A stretch of DNA of 64,000 bases from assembly GCA_025738555.1 (NCBI GenBank), contig JAOVFP010000011.1:124001-188000 (forward strand). The letters run 5' to 3'. The translations under genes were made by a program, and so were the position numbers. The stretch is from Cyathus striatus. Lineage: Eukaryota; Basidiomycota; Agaricomycetes; Agaricales; Nidulariaceae. Below are positions 1 to 11,830 of the stretch, one piece after another. The notes beneath the pieces were generated by a model. It did no database searches and was not told where the DNA came from. It was given only the letters and a program-made list of their open reading frames with translations. How positions within the stretch are numbered: the stretch's first letter is position 1; the number at the start of each line of letters is the position of its first letter.

Positions 1-745
1 CCAGGCAGTGTGACATGCATAAAAGCGTAACGCTCATAAAGAACGTGACAAACGTGACGCGTGACGCGCATACAAAGCATGACAAACGCGCTAAAGCGTG
101 ACAAACGCGCTAAAGCGTGACAAACGCGCTAAAGCGTGACAAACGCGCTAAAGCGTGACAAACGCGCTAAAGCGTGACAAACGCGCTAAAGCGTGACAAA
201 CGCGCTAAAGCGTGACAAACGCGCTAAAGCGTGACAAACGCGCTAAAGCGTGACAAGTGTGATATATGCATAGTGTGGGAGAATTGTGACAGACGTGACG
301 CGCGTGGAAATTGTGACAAATGTGTGACGAACGTGATGAGCGGGAATATGCGTGACAGACGTGACGGGCAGGAAGAATGTGACAAATATGATGCGTGGGA
401 ATATATGTGACGAACGTGACGCGAAGGAAATATGTGACAGATGTGAAGCGCGGGAATATATGTGACGGATGTGACACGCGGGAATATGTGTAACAAACGT
501 GACGCACGTGAAGTACGTGACAAATATGAAGCGCGGGAATATGTGTGACGAACGTGACGCGCGTGAAGTACGTGACAGATGTGATGCGCGGGAAAAACAC
601 GAGGCGCGGGAATATATGTGACCAACGTGACGCGCGTGATGTACGTGACAAATGCGATGCGCGGGAAAATATGAGGCGCGGGAATATGTGTGACCAACGT
701 GACACGCGGGAAGTATGTGACAAATGCGAAGCACAGATCAACTAG
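1..745. repeat. Minisatellite: 19-bp tandem array grading into divergent GTGAC repeats
   Basis: From about 80 to 255 a 19-bp unit (gtgacaaacgcgctaaagc) is repeated about nine times almost without change. From 255 to 745 the array continues as diverged units built on gtgacRaacgtgacgcg and gcgggaatatgtg. Open frames on both strands here only translate the repeat and are not genes. The array is CpG-rich, unlike most of the surrounding AT-rich DNA. Confidence 0.9.
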
Positions 746-751
746 TAATCA

Positions 752-1300
752 GTAATAGCAATACATAAATGAGTGCCAATGATCACCTCCTAATATTCAT
801 TAAATGATCACTTTTGAGTGCCCTCATTCTATACTAATACTATCCCCTAGTAATAAACCATAATACATAAATGAGTGCCAATGATCACCTCCTAATGCTC
901 TCAAAATGATCACTTTTGAGTGCCTCCATACTATACTAATATAATTCCCTAGTAATCAACATCAATACATAAATGAGTGCCAATGATCACCTTCTAATAT
1001 TCTTAAAATGATCACTTTTGAGTGTCCCCATACTATACTAATATAATTCCCTAGTAGTCAATACCAATACATAAATGAGTGCCAATGATCACCTTCTAAT
1101 ATTCTTAAAATGATCACTTTTGAGTGTCCCCATACTATACTAATATAATCCCCTAGTAGTCAATACCAATACATAAATGAGTGTCAATGATCACCTTCTA
1201 ATATTCTTAAAATGATCACTTTTGAGTGTCCTCATACTATACTAATATAATCCCCTAGTTGTCAATAGCAATACATAAATGAGTGCCAATGATCACCACT
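752..1300. repeat. Tandem repeat, about 105-bp unit, five-plus copies
   Basis: The phrase aatacataaatgagtgcc recurs at about 757, 857, 965, 1068, 1168 and 1272, so the period is about 100-108 bp. Each unit carries two TGATCA palindromes (aatgatcacc and aaatgatcactttt) and the segment gagtgcc. The sequence just downstream (1330-1380) carries the reverse form, ggcactcattttt, twice, so the array ends in an inverted copy of its own motif. Confidence 0.88.
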
Positions 1301-2600
1301 CCATTACATTTACTGAATATGCCTTATAAAAATGGCACTCATTTTTTTGGTGGAGAATCAGGATCACTAGCACTCATTTTTCCTGAGCAATTTGTGATCA
1401 AATTAGCTGACACCACTCTTTCTTCAAGAGAGGATCAAGCATGGTGATTGGGTTTTACTATCATCATTCCTCACATGTCATCGTCTCGGGGTGGAAGGAA
1501 GGGTTGCTGGTAGAGGACAGAGGTTACATTCCTATCTTTTGGCTATTGTCTCGCTCACTTTATTCTTCCCTTTTTAGTTATTATTTTACTGTACTATATC
1601 TGCAGCATACAATGGCCTTTCTCTTTACACTCTCAGCACTTGGGGACTCAAAGATATCAGAAGACAAATGGATAATGTTTCAAACCTCTACAGTTGCCGA
1701 GCTGCACTTGCAGCTTGGGCAACTGCATTCACCCTTGGGGAGGGGTAGAAACAATGTTTGCACCAGTGCCATAGAGCCTCTTCAAGACTATCGTTTTCCA
1801 TTTTCTTTTGATTTCGAGGGTTCTCTGGTATTGAGTCTTTCATTTCCTTTTTCTTACCTACCCCTTGTGTTTCTTCAATGGTGTTTTTATGTACCATCTG
1901 ACTTCATAGTTTATTGTTATGCTCCTTTGGCTCTGACAGCACAGGAGTACGTGTGCATCATCCAAGTCTATAGCACAGCCGTTGTATATTATGCGAGTAC
2001 TTCAGTACTCGAATGGCACCTCTTTCTACGGCTTATTCCTTACTGCACAACTTTACATCTTGAGCCTTAAGTCATTATGAAGAGCATCAAATGTTACGAA
2101 TATCTCAAGAATTGTTTATCTCAGCTAAGTTTTCATTCAACATTATACACTAACATTGTTCTCCTGTTTCTAGTTCTGTGGCTAATGAAGACCGATTACA
2201 CTCACTAAGTGTACCTCAAGTCAATCTTCCACACAGGTAGCTGTTGCCACCACCTCATCGTCTCCAGTCCCCAGGTCTCCAGTGGCACCCCCTCTATAGC
2301 ACAAGCTACCACCACCACCACCTCCCTCACCAACAGCAGTGTTGGCACCAGGACATCTCCCCCACTACCAGCAACACTACTTTGATGTGTCAAACCCCTC
2401 CATCACCACACCTTGCCGCCACCATGTAGTATCTTCTCTTGATGTATTAGTTTAATAGTATTATTGGTACAGGTAGATTATTGTATTGCTAGTTACATTG
2501 TATATTAGTAGTATATCATGATAATAATAATTTTATTTATTTTTATAAGCACATTTGGGACATTGGAAGATACATCATGTGACATGATAATGAAAACATA
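1301..2600. other. Intergenic, no gene supported
   Basis: A 209-codon open frame (1441-2070, plus strand) is present, but I recognise no domain, codon signal or homologous copy in the window and do not call it a gene. From about 2240 to 2430 the sequence is low-complexity (ccaccaccacc type). The rest is AT-rich and leads into the KDZ gene. Parts of this stretch may belong to the 5' region of the KDZ transposon, whose left end I could not find. Confidence 0.5.
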
Positions 2601-2645
2601 TTTAGTGAAAATCAATTGGATTTCATCTCTTCCTCCTTCGCCATC

Positions 2646-5600
2646 ATGACATCAAAAAGAAAGCATAACAAAGCTCATGAAGGCCCAAAACAAAAGCGAT
2701 CTGAATTATCTTTCACTAGAGTGGAATTACCATCATCCCCTCCCCAAACATCTGAAATTATGTCAACTTCTCCAAAATATCATAAATCAATAAAAGCTAT
2801 CAAAGTGAAATCTTTCCCATCATCATCTCATATTTGCACATCTACCACATTGGGAAAGGGAAAGAATCGTACATGTTTAAGCGGTCTGTTAAAATAGTAG
2901 AAGATACACCTGATATAGAAATGGAGCCAAGTAAATCGAATGAGATCATGACTGATGATATGATCAACATGGATTATGAAGATCCTTTAAATGATAAATT
3001 ACCATACAAAGCAAAAAATACAATAGCAATGAGTCATTCACTTTACTTCAAGTATATGTATTTACAGAAATAATACAGGCAAAGTTGAATGAGTTTCTGC
3101 CTTATTGAAGCAATTATCTTGATGAGCTTCTCTGTCATGATGGATTAGGTGATTTCCCAGATAATTACTGTTGCTCCTGTAATTCTTCCAAAGGTGTATT
3201 TTGATGCCTTGATTGTGCCTGCTGGAAGGGACTTCAATGTGACAAATGCATTTTGAATGACCATATGTATTTACCATTACATTGTATTGAGGTATGTTTT
3301 TGGCAGATTACATCCTCATATATAAATAATTTTTGTAGGTCTGGAAGAAAAATCACTTTTATCACACATTTCTCAAAGAGATAGGACTTAACATTCAACT
3401 TGGACATAACAAGGATATATGTCCCTTTCCAGAATTAGGATCAACAAACTTTCTAGTTTTTGATATTAATGGTGTACATCCAGTCTCTATCAAGTTTTGC
3501 AACTGTATGAATTCTGCTCCAAAGCACATCCAGCTCATGCATGCAAAATGGTTTCCAGCAACTATAGCTCATCCTCAGACAGCTTTTACATTTGATTGCT
3601 TGGACTACTTTCACAAACTCTCATTACAAAGCAAAATTACTGCCTATGATTTTTACCATGTTTTCTGACAAAGGTCTGATGAACATCAATTGGGCCCAAG
3701 ATTTGTATGTATCTATTTATTACAATATGTTTCTCAACTGTTTATATTTAACAGAATTGATACAATGAGTTCCAATATGTCTTTTGAGTTTGGCGAAACT
3801 TGCATGTTCTGAAGCGACAGGGACATGGGCATGATCCTGCTGGGATAAATGCTATATTGCCAGGAGAACTTACAGTTGAATATCCAGCTTGTCCTCATCC
3901 TGATCAGAACCTCCAAGCAGACTGGCAATCAAGAAAAGCTTTTATGTAAATCATTCATATAAATTATAGTACAATGTTCTAATTGTTGAAAAGGTTTCTT
4001 TATATTCTTTATCTTGTAGTGGATGCAAACTTCAAACTGAAAATGAAGAATTGCATGATTGAGGATGTAGAGCTTTCACCAGGTTGGGGTGCATTTGTCA
4101 ATGAGAAAAAATACCAAGACCATCTTTCAAATTATATTGACCAACCAGAGGTTTGTCAACTATACTAATATTTCTATAATATTTGTGTAATATAAATTCT
4201 TTCAGATTAACTCTTGTGAATCACAGCATGATGCAATTGTTTGTGCAGGAATTTGCTCTACCCCTAGATATACTGTGAGTGGGGCAGGCCTTACTCTATG
4301 TGCCAGACATTCGCTTGTGCATCCAAATAGTGTAGGCAATTTGCAGAAAGGTGAAAGGTATGTTATATAGTACATTTATTATTTATTCAATTAATGAAAA
4401 TATATTTTATAGATATTGCAATATGGATTTTATTTTTCTTTCAGCTCTTAAGGGACTTAAATTGCCAAGGGTCATAATCACTTATGACATAGGTTGTCAG
4501 TGGTCAAAAAACCTTTAAAAGTGCATGAAAGATGTACCTTCTGAATTAGGCATAGCAGACAAAGCAATTATTGATGTTGGAGTTCCAAGCTGGCATATTA
4601 ATGCTCATGGTGATACATGTAGAAGCAGCTTTAGCTTACTGCATATGCAAGGTGCTGGAAGAACTTGTGGAGAAGAAGTTGAAACAAGTTGGGCACACAC
4701 AAATCCACTTGCAGCAAGTCTATGTGAAATGGGTGGTTCAAATAGACATGAAGCACTTGATGATCATTGGAATGCTTGGAATTTTCATAAAACAATTGGC
4801 TTCTGTAAGTTATAACTAATTTAATTAAGAATATCTCTTTAAAGTTGAATTTTTAGGTCCTCTCTTTTCCAAGAAATATAAAGAAGCATGTGCTATGGCT
4901 TTACTACATGGTGAAATATTTGAGAAATTCACAGCAACATTTCCAGAGTCAGTTATAAAGAACTGGGAAAATATGATAATTGCTTGGCAAAATGACAAGA
5001 CACAAAAAAATCCCTACAATGAGCAATATTCACATAAGATATTGTGTACTAACTGAAGCATCTCTTAATATATATAACTACAGATGCTACACTGCAAGAT
5101 GTCAGACTTGAGCTTATGAAGGAAGATATGCTTCAAAAGAGTCAACATAGCTCTTCTCATAAAACATCTGTTGTTTCATTTCTAATTACAGGATTTGATA
5201 TAGAAAATCAGCAGTGAGTGATTTTAAATTATTATTACTTTGGATTAACACTTGTGTAAGACAGCAGTTAATTTACGAAAAAGATAAGACAGCTAGGCAA
5301 CAAGCAAACCTTGAAGATAAACGTGCTGCATTGTTCCACAAAATTTTACAATGGAGAGAAGTGCAAGAGTTTTATATGCCTACTATTGCATCTCTAGAAG
5401 ACTTAATATCTCAATCTAATGACCAGGAGCCAGAGTGTGCAAATTTATATCTTCCTTCTTCAATTTCAGTTCATTTGCACAAAGACATATCTTTACAAAA
5501 ATTACTATATATTGAGAAACACTTGTGAATTGCCCAAGCAGAAGATGCTTTAGCTGAAATAAGAAGACATCGCTGAATAATCAAAGGATTACAGCAATTT

Positions 5601-6345
5601 AAAAAGATGAATATATCTGGAACTGGCAATAAAGCAAATACAAGAATGAATGACTTATATAATAAATTTAACAGTAAGACTGAAAGTGCAGCTGAAAGAT
5701 ATAGAGCAGCATTCAGAGCATTGAATAATATGGATCCTGGTGGAGAGTGGAATATTAACCTCAAAGAATTAAAAAAAGAGGATATTTGTGGTCCAGGTCA
5801 TGAAGATAATGGATTTATAACTTCAAAGGGGCACTATGTAACATCATGGATATGGTTAACACCCCATTAAAAGATATGGGAGAAAATGAAGAGGAATCAC
5901 ATGAAGCATTGAGAACTGAATGGGCTAAGGCAAAGGCTAGAAAAGAAAGATGGTCTGAAGAGGTCCAAATAATAGCTGAGGAAATGCATAGAGTTGTGCA
6001 ATTTTGTGAATGGAAATCTGAATGGTGGATGAAAAAGACAGATCAAAGAAGTGTTACAGATTCAGCAATACAACAAGGATTATTAGCATATAGTTATAAA
6101 CAATCTGCATTGGCAAGAAAATTAGCTATAAGTTGTGCAAATACATGGATACCACTACTAGAAAAATATGGAACACTACCAGACTAGGCTAAATATTATA
6201 TTAATAAGAATCAAAATATAAATAACAAGGCCACAGAAGTGAATACAAATCAGATGGAGTGGGAAGATGATGATGATGGCTATTCCATAGATAATGAGGA
6301 TAGACTAGTACAAATTGAAGATGATAATTATCTAGATATTGAATA
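2646..6345 (+). pseudogene. KDZ-superfamily transposase with CxC2 cysteine cluster, degraded
   Basis: This is a DNA-transposon transposase of the Kyakuja-Dileera-Zisupton type. The start at 2646 opens a basic N-terminus (MTSKRKHNK). The CxC2 region lies at about 3080-3700, with CxxC and CxxCx(n)H pairs followed by IQLGHNKDICPFPE and the FTFDCLDYFHKLSLQSK block. The RNase H-like core follows: VDANFKL (first Asp, about 4020), TYDIGCQW (second Asp, about 4485) and GEEVETSW (Glu, about 4675), with PSWHINAHGDTC between them. The helical C-terminal region runs to 6345 and ends acidic. Several introns of about 50-60 bp interrupt the frame. All three candidate catalytic acids are kept, but in-frame stops occur (for example near 3200, 3667 and 5214), mostly TGA where the family has Arg. 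It is therefore probably inactive in cis. Family assignment is firm; exon limits are approximate. Confidence 0.85.
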
Positions 6346-6429
6346 GTTTACAAATATTAAAATGTAGGTTGGGTAGGTGACACATAAGTAATCTTGAAAT
6401 AAATATATCAATATAAAGGAAACATTATA

Positions 6430-6922
6430 ACTAATCATTCTTAAAGCTAACAGTGCAATCTCATTAAGCAAATATTTCAACTTGAAGCAAACACTGCAGC
6501 AGGACAAAATATTCTTGAAGAAACATTGAATAAAGCAGTATAAAGCAACTACTACAATTGAATGAAGCAAATGTTTCAATATGAAGCAACTACTGCAACA
6601 AGATGAAGTGTTCTTGAAGTGACTACTGCAATCAAATGAAGCAATATGAAGCAACCACTACAGTTGATTGAAGCAAATGTTTAAATATAAAGCAGCCACT
6701 GCAATGAGATGAAGCATTGTTGAAGTGACTATTGCAATTGAATGAAGCAGTATGAAGCAACCACTACAATTGAATAAAGCAATTGTTCCAATATGAAGCA
6801 ATCACTGCAATGAGATGAAGCATTGTTGAAGTGACCACTGCAATTGAATGAAGCAATATGAAGCAACAACTGCAACAAGATGAAGCATTGTTGGAGTGAC
6901 CATTGGAATGTAATAAAGCATA
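6430..6922. repeat. Tandem array of about 22-bp units (left part), downstream of the KDZ gene
   Basis: Degenerate units of the form atgaagcaaccactgcaatt are repeated head to tail, with variants such as gaagcattgttgaagtgacc. The same array resumes at 7600, so it was one block before the MITE inserted. Its position just after the KDZ gene suggests a subterminal region of that transposon, but I could not identify the terminus. Confidence 0.8.
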
Positions 6923-7599
6923 CAGTATACAACCATCAAACGTGACAGAAAAAACATGATGTCATCATAACTCTTTGTTCCCTCCTCCAATTTTTACAAA
7001 TGATGTATAGGCAGATAGTGTAGTACTTCATTAACTCTACTGTAAAATATTTAATGCATTGGATGAAGGGAGGTTGGTCAAATATACAAAATGGTGGATG
7101 GGAATGGATTTTGATCAGTACCACATGGCGTGACAGTCAATTATTTATTACAAAACTATTCAAAATTAGTAGTGCCGAAGTCCCGGATCAGTTTATAAAT
7201 AAAGTTCTGATGTCTTGCAAGACAGTGAATATCACAGAATCTGTAATTCTATAAAGATATGACACACACAGCTCGATAAGAATAATAGAAAACATAGATT
7301 AGTGCTTTTCCTCAACAACTATATACTATAAGAGTGATTATTCCAGATTCTTCACAACAATACAAGCCACAGAATTTTTGAAATTCACTAAATTATCCAA
7401 ACTCCCCATTTTGTTTTGTATATAATTCTTTGGAATGTAAATATTTTGAATAGCTACTTCCTGTAACATTTTAATAGTATGCTATTCCTTGTGATTCAAA
7501 AAGAATTGGTGTAATTGGCGCAGACTTGGGATCAGGATAAGCAAAATGAGAAAAGTTGTCACGCGAAGTGATAGTGTCACATTTGATGGTTGTATACTG
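6923..7599. mobile_element. 677-bp MITE with TA duplication and 25-bp inverted ends (Tc1/mariner-like)
   Basis: The left end reads CAGTATACAACCATCAAA at 6923 and the right end is its reverse complement ending at 7599. The inverted match extends about 25 bp with one change (aacgtgaca versus aatgtgaca). The element is flanked by TA on both sides (6921-6922 and 7600-7601). It interrupts the tgaagcaa array, which continues in register on the far side. No transposase is encoded, so it is a non-autonomous element. The CAGT start and TA target fit Tc1/mariner elements. Confidence 0.85.
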
Positions 7600-8480
7600 T
7601 ATGTTTGAACATGAAGCAAACACTGCAGCTAGATGAAGCATTCCTGAAGTGACCACTGCAATTGAATGAAGCAATATGAAGCAACAACTGCAACAAGATG
7701 AAGCATTGTTGAAGTGACCACTGCAATTGAATGAAGCAGTATGAAACAACCACTACAATTGAATGAAGCAGTATGAAGCAACTACTACAATTGAATGAAG
7801 CAAATGTTTAAATATGAAGCAACCACTGCAATGAGATGAAGCAAATACTGAAATAGAATAAAGCAATTGTGAAGCACTCACTGCAATCATATCAAGCAAA
7901 TACTCCAACATGAAGCAAACACTGAAAACTTATGATGCATTCATGAAGCACTCACTGCAATTGAATCAAGCAAATAATAAAACATGAAGCAAACACTGAA
8001 AAACAATGAAGCATCTGTGAAGTGACCACTGCAATCCCATGAAGCATTCTTGATGCAATCATTGCAATCTAATGAAGCAATATGAAGCAACTACTGCAAC
8101 CAGATGAGGCATTCCTGAAGTGACAACTGCAATTGAATGAAGCAATATGAAGCAACCACTGAAACTAGATGAAGCATCTATGGAGTGACAACTGCAGTCC
8201 CATGAAGCAAATGTTTCCACATGAAACAACACTGCAATCAGATGAAGCATTCTTAATGCAACTATTGCAATCTAATAAAGCATTCTTGAAGTGGCCATTG
8301 CAACTGAATGAAGCAAATGTTTCAATATGAAGCTACTGCTGCAATCAGATAAAGCATTTGTGAAGTAACCACTGCAATTGAATGAAGCAATAGGTTCAAC
8401 ATGAAGCAAATGCTGCAGCCAGATAAAGCATTCTTTGCAATCATTGACTGCAATAATATAAAGCTGTTTCATTTTTGCAG
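7600..8480. repeat. Tandem array of about 22-bp units (right part)
   Basis: This continues the array at 6430-6922, with units such as atgaagcaatatgaagcaac and actgcaattgaatgaagca. It degrades toward 8480. At about 8500-8520 a short inverted motif (tttactgcaattgcagtaaa) marks its end. Open frames on the minus strand rich in Cys, Phe and Ser are translations of the repeat. Confidence 0.8.
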
Positions 8481-8908
8481 TTGCAGATCTCCAACCTGTT
8501 TTACTGCAATTGCAGTAAAAAACATGATAATGCTTGTTGGTACTAGTGCAAAAGCAGGTTTGCAATTTTAGTTCTCAAAGCTATACATCACACCACAGGA
8601 TCCCAGATAGTCTTCTGAGTCAAGCTGACACTTGATATGATGACTAATATTACTATATTTAGTAATAAATTAGTAATATCTACTGTATATAGAAGTCTGG
8701 CAAAAATGGCCATAAACCAAAAATATAACTCACTCAGTTTTGAGAATTTTGACAAATGCTCTAGAGGATTTACTCACATCATCAAAACAATCACTTTTAC
8801 TAGAGGAATAAGAAAAAGAGGCATTCTAGTATGAGAAATTTTCATTGTACAAAAGTTGTAGTGTCTAAGTGATTTGCACTATACATAACTTGTTAGCTAA
8901 TATATCGC
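8481..8908. other. AT-rich spacer, no gene seen
   Basis: This stretch lies between the tgaagcaa array and the SPT5-like fragment. I see no domain, repeat or RNA gene in it. It may hold further decayed 3' sequence of the KOW-domain fragment read on the minus strand. Confidence 0.4.
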
Positions 8909-9063
8909 TTTACAAGGATGGATTGATTTTAACCTTATGCAATGGAAATGCAGCAATGGTAATAACTTCATCACCAATCTTTCTGCCAAGTGCCACATTG
9001 GTCACCATCCCAACAGATTCTTTATGCACTCCAGATATAACCCTAACACCATTGCCAATTTTG
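8909..9063 (-). pseudogene. SPT5-like KOW fragment, 3' part (split by E2)
   Basis: Read on the minus strand from the E2 junction this gives GNGVRVISGVHKESVGMV, then a TNV...KIGDEVITI segment and a stop at 8909-8911. The G-x-V-R-V-I-x-G...G-M-V pattern is that of a KOW module of transcription elongation factor SPT5. The missing upstream half lies 24.6 kb away at 33660-33856, and the 8-bp CAATTTTG duplication joins them in frame as FFKI-GNGV. Only about 110 codons survive in total, so this is a gene fragment, perhaps carried in an older repeat, not a working SPT5. Confidence 0.7.
9056..9063. repeat. Left 8-bp target duplication of E2 (CAATTTTG)
   Basis: CAATTTTG stands immediately before the GAGGTC terminus of E2. 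The identical octamer at 33652-33659 follows its CAGTAT terminus. Confidence 0.9.
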
Positions 9064-9094
9064 GAGGTCATTGCAGTCCCCTATGGAATTAGGT

Positions 9095-9345
9095 AGAGTC
9101 TACCTAAAGTCTAGTAGTCTACCTGGACTTCACCTGGACTTCACCTGGACTTCACCTGGACTTCACCTGGACTTTACCAGAACTCTAGGAATATTGTTTC
9201 CTTGTGTATAGTGCATGTGAGTCCATGTGAAGTTCAGGTGAAGTCCAGGTAAAGTCCAGGTACATTCCTGGACTTCAGGTAGACTACTGGAAATCACCTG
9301 GAAATTACTGATTTCAGCCACTGAACTTCAGGTAGAATACTGATT
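9095..9345. repeat. E2 left subterminal array (11-bp aggtaga/ccaggact units)
   Basis: Tandem 11-mers appear first as ggacttcacct (9127-9175) and then, in inverted orientation, as aggtgaagtcc and aggtaaagtcc (9230-9290). This is the counterpart of the array at 33170-33635. The two orientations make the block largely self-complementary. Confidence 0.85.
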
Positions 9346-9429
9346 TTAGCAATACTTTATACTAGGTAATTAGAACAAGTTTACTTACTTACTTATAATA
9401 TATTAGAAAAAAGTAAACTAATAAATAAA

Positions 9430-9518
9430 TGTAACCATCACAAATTGAATGCAGGACTTCATGCATAACTGGCGCCTAACAAGCACCAACACTGCAGCTT
9501 TATTGTTATGCCAAACAG
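9430..9518 (-). promoter_or_regulatory. E2 tRNA-like module (degenerate A and B boxes)
   Basis: On the minus strand, TTTGGCATAACAATAAAGC (about 9498-9517) resembles a Pol III A box and GCATTCAATTTG (9441-9452) a decayed B box. A T-rich stretch follows. The module sits in the same place and orientation (facing the nearby transposon end) as the better preserved ones of E1, E3, E4 and E5. That positional conservation is the main support, because the boxes alone are weak. Confidence 0.45.
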
Positions 9519-9689
9519 GTGTTATTAACTAAGTGAACCGACACCCTATAGCCATTGTCAAACATCCATCTTACACTGCCACAACTGCCAGCCCACCTCT
9601 GTTGCATCATCATTATCGCCAACAATGTATAATTTCCTCTTCCCTCCCTCCTCTCACTGCCACCCATGTCCTTTGTCTTGCAAATGACA

Positions 9690-9697
9690 AGCACTGC
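9690..9697. repeat. Left 8-bp target duplication of E1 (AGCACTGC)
   Basis: AGCACTGC directly precedes the GAGCTC terminus of E1. The same octamer at 18182-18189 follows the other terminus. Confidence 0.9.
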
Positions 9698-9714
9698 GAG
9701 CTCTTTACGCTTAG

Positions 9715-9935
9715 CCAGGTGTTCTGTACGGATCCGTGCGGATTCCGTACGGATCCGCGCGGATTCCGCAGAATCTGTACTTTTTGAAAATGGCTGGGCT
9801 ATCACTATATTGAATGCGAAATTCCGTACGGATTCTGTATGGATTCTGTACGGAATTTTAAATTCCGTACGGAATACGCAGAATTCCGTAATGAAGACTT
9901 TATTGGAATCCGTACGGATCCTTACAGAACTTATT
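9715..9935. repeat. E1 left subterminal array (11-bp ggattccgtac units)
   Basis: Tandem 11-mers of the form tacggatccgt, gcggattccgt and acggatccgcg appear, decaying inward to agaatctgtac and gaattccgtac. The motifs CGGATCCG and CCGTACGG are palindromes, so the array reads alike on both strands. Confidence 0.9.
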
Positions 9936-9961
9936 AATTATTTATATTAATTATTTACATG

Positions 9962-10055
9962 AAAATAAAATGCGCCGTGTGTGGTTTGAACCCTCACTGT
10001 GCTCAATGATTTGTAATCAAATATATCGCGCGCTAAACCATCTAAGCCAACATAT
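9962..10055 (-). promoter_or_regulatory. E1 tRNA-like module, Pol III A and B boxes
   Basis: The minus strand reads TTGGCTTAGATGGTTTAGCG (A box, from 10050) and, about 50 bases on, GAGGGTTCAAACCAC (B box), then GGCGCATTTTATTTT, which holds a T4 run. Spacing and boxes are those of a tRNA or tRNA-derived promoter. The arms do not fold into a clean cloverleaf, so it is tRNA-like and not a functional tRNA gene. It points outward, toward the GAGCTC end of E1. Confidence 0.65.
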
Positions 10056-10189
10056 GTTTCTCATCGTCGCATAACCGCCCATAACATGATGCTTGTCCGG
10101 CTGTCGTTAACTGGCGCATACCCGGGTGACGCGTCACTAGCGCTCACTGCTCAGCGCTGTCAGCGCTTGGTCAGCGCCGTCTCGTCTCG

Positions 10190-11090
10190 CTCCCACCACC
10201 TTCGCTCTCACCACCGTCTTCGCTTCCACCACCTTCGCTCCCCGCCGTCACCTTCGCTCCCACCACCACCTTCGTTCCCACCACCATCTTCGCTCCCACC
10301 ATCTTCGCTCCCGCCGCCGCCTTCGCTCCCACCACTCCTCGTCTCCTTCGACAACCTTCGACCGTTCTCCTCCACGCGTGAACGTGAAGAAGCCAACTAA
10401 GCCGCTGGCAAGGAGCGTGCCGTTTCCCCTCCCCCCTCTCGTGTCCTCGTCTCGCAAATGACGAGGACGAATCCTCGCACCTCGTCTCGCAAGTGACGAG
10501 CGTGCGTTCCTCCTCCCTTCTCGCACCTCATCTCGCAAACGACGAGGGTGCCGTTTCCCATCCCCCCTCTCGTGTCCTCGTCTCGCAAATGACGAGGACG
10601 AATCCTCGCACCTCGTCTCGCAAGTGACGAGCGTGCGTTCCTCCTCCCTTCTCGCACCTCGTCTCGCAAACGACGATGGTGCCATTTCCCCTCCCCCCTC
10701 TCGTGCCCTCGTCTCGCAAATGACAAGGGTGCCATTTCTCCTCCCCCATCTCGCGCCATCGTCTCACAAATGACGAGGACGAACCTGCGCACCTCGTCTC
10801 GCAAACGACGAGGGTGCCGTTTCCCCTCCTACCTCTCATGTCCTCGTCTCGCAAATGACGAGGACGAACACCCGCACCTCGTCTCGCAAGTGACGAGGGT
10901 GCCGTTCCTCGTCCCCCTCCCCCTCATTCGTATCTCCTCGTCTCGCAAGCGACGAGGAAGAGCCTGCACCTCGTCTCGCAAACGACGAGCGTGCATCCCT
11001 CCTCCTCCTCTACACCTCGTCTCGCAAATGACGAGCGTGCTGTTCCCCCCCCCTCCCCTACTTCCTTGTCTCGCAAGCGACGAGGAAGAT
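10190..11090. repeat. E1 GC-rich minisatellite (ctcgtctcgcaaatgacgag units)
   Basis: From 10190 to 10340 a ttcgctcccaccacc repeat occurs. From 10433 to 11090 a 30-36-bp unit centred on cctcgtctcgcaaatgacg is repeated about 18 times. Each unit is partly palindromic (CTCGTC...GACGAG). The long frames found on both strands simply translate it. It corresponds in position to the arrays of E2 (18300-19020) and E3 (30490-30920), and the E2 version is the same motif with CG to TG/CA changes. Confidence 0.88.
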
Positions 11091-11109
11091 CATCCTTTCC
11101 TCTGCCTCC

Positions 11110-11830
11110 TCGTCTTGGGGGAGGGGAGGGGAGAGCGAGGGAACGGGAAGGATAGCGGGGGGAAGGGGAGGGGAGGGAGAGCGAGGGAAGGGGAGGAGGG
11201 AAGAGCGAGGGAAGGAGAGGGGGGAAGAGCGAGGGAAGGAGAGGGATAACGGGGGAAGGGGATAGCGGGGGAAGGGGAGGAGAGGGGAGAGCGACGGAAG
11301 GGGAGAGATAGCGGGGGAAGGGGAGGGGAGGGGAGGGGAGGGACAGCGGAGGAAGGGAGGGGAGGGAAGGGAAGGGACAGCGGAGGGAGGGGATAACGAG
11401 GGAAGGGGAGAGGAGGGGGGAGTGACGGAAGGAGGGATGGCGAAGGAAGTGGAGAGCGAGGGGAGGCAAGGGACAGCGGAGGGAGGGGAGAGCGACGGAA
11501 GGGGAAGGGGCGAGGGGAGGGGACACCCGCCCTCGATATGCGCTTGCCACCCGTATCCCCACCCTCAACGCCCCCCTCGATGTGCGCCCGCTACCTGTGT
11601 ACCACCACCATCATCCCTCAATGCGCGCTTCCATGCGCGTACCCCATTTTCACCCCCTTCAACGCCCTCCCCCATCGTCACCCCCCTTCAACCCCCTCCC
11701 CCATCGCTACGCCCCCCTTCAACACCCACTCGACGCGCACCTGCCACCCGCATACCCCACTATCACCCTCAACGCATACATCCACCCGCGCACATGCGTC
11801 GTCACCCCCTTTTACTCCCCCCTGTCTGCC
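11110..11830. repeat. E1 purine-rich then C-rich strand-asymmetric tract
   Basis: From 11110 to about 11525 the plus strand is almost pure G/A (ggggaggggagagcgaggg units). From 11530 to about 11825 it is C-rich (caccccccttcaaccccctc). Adjacent opposite-skew tracts of this length could form unusual structures (inference). No gene is supported here. Confidence 0.8.

Noticed and set aside
1..745. Long overlapping ORFs on both strands (205-741 and others) and a CRISPR-like look
   Set aside because: They translate a tandem repeat in several frames. Units are contiguous without spacers and the genome is eukaryotic, so it is neither a gene nor CRISPR.
1441..2070. 209-codon ORF upstream of the KDZ gene
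   Set aside because: No domain, no conserved copy and a competing frame on the other strand; not enough to call a gene.
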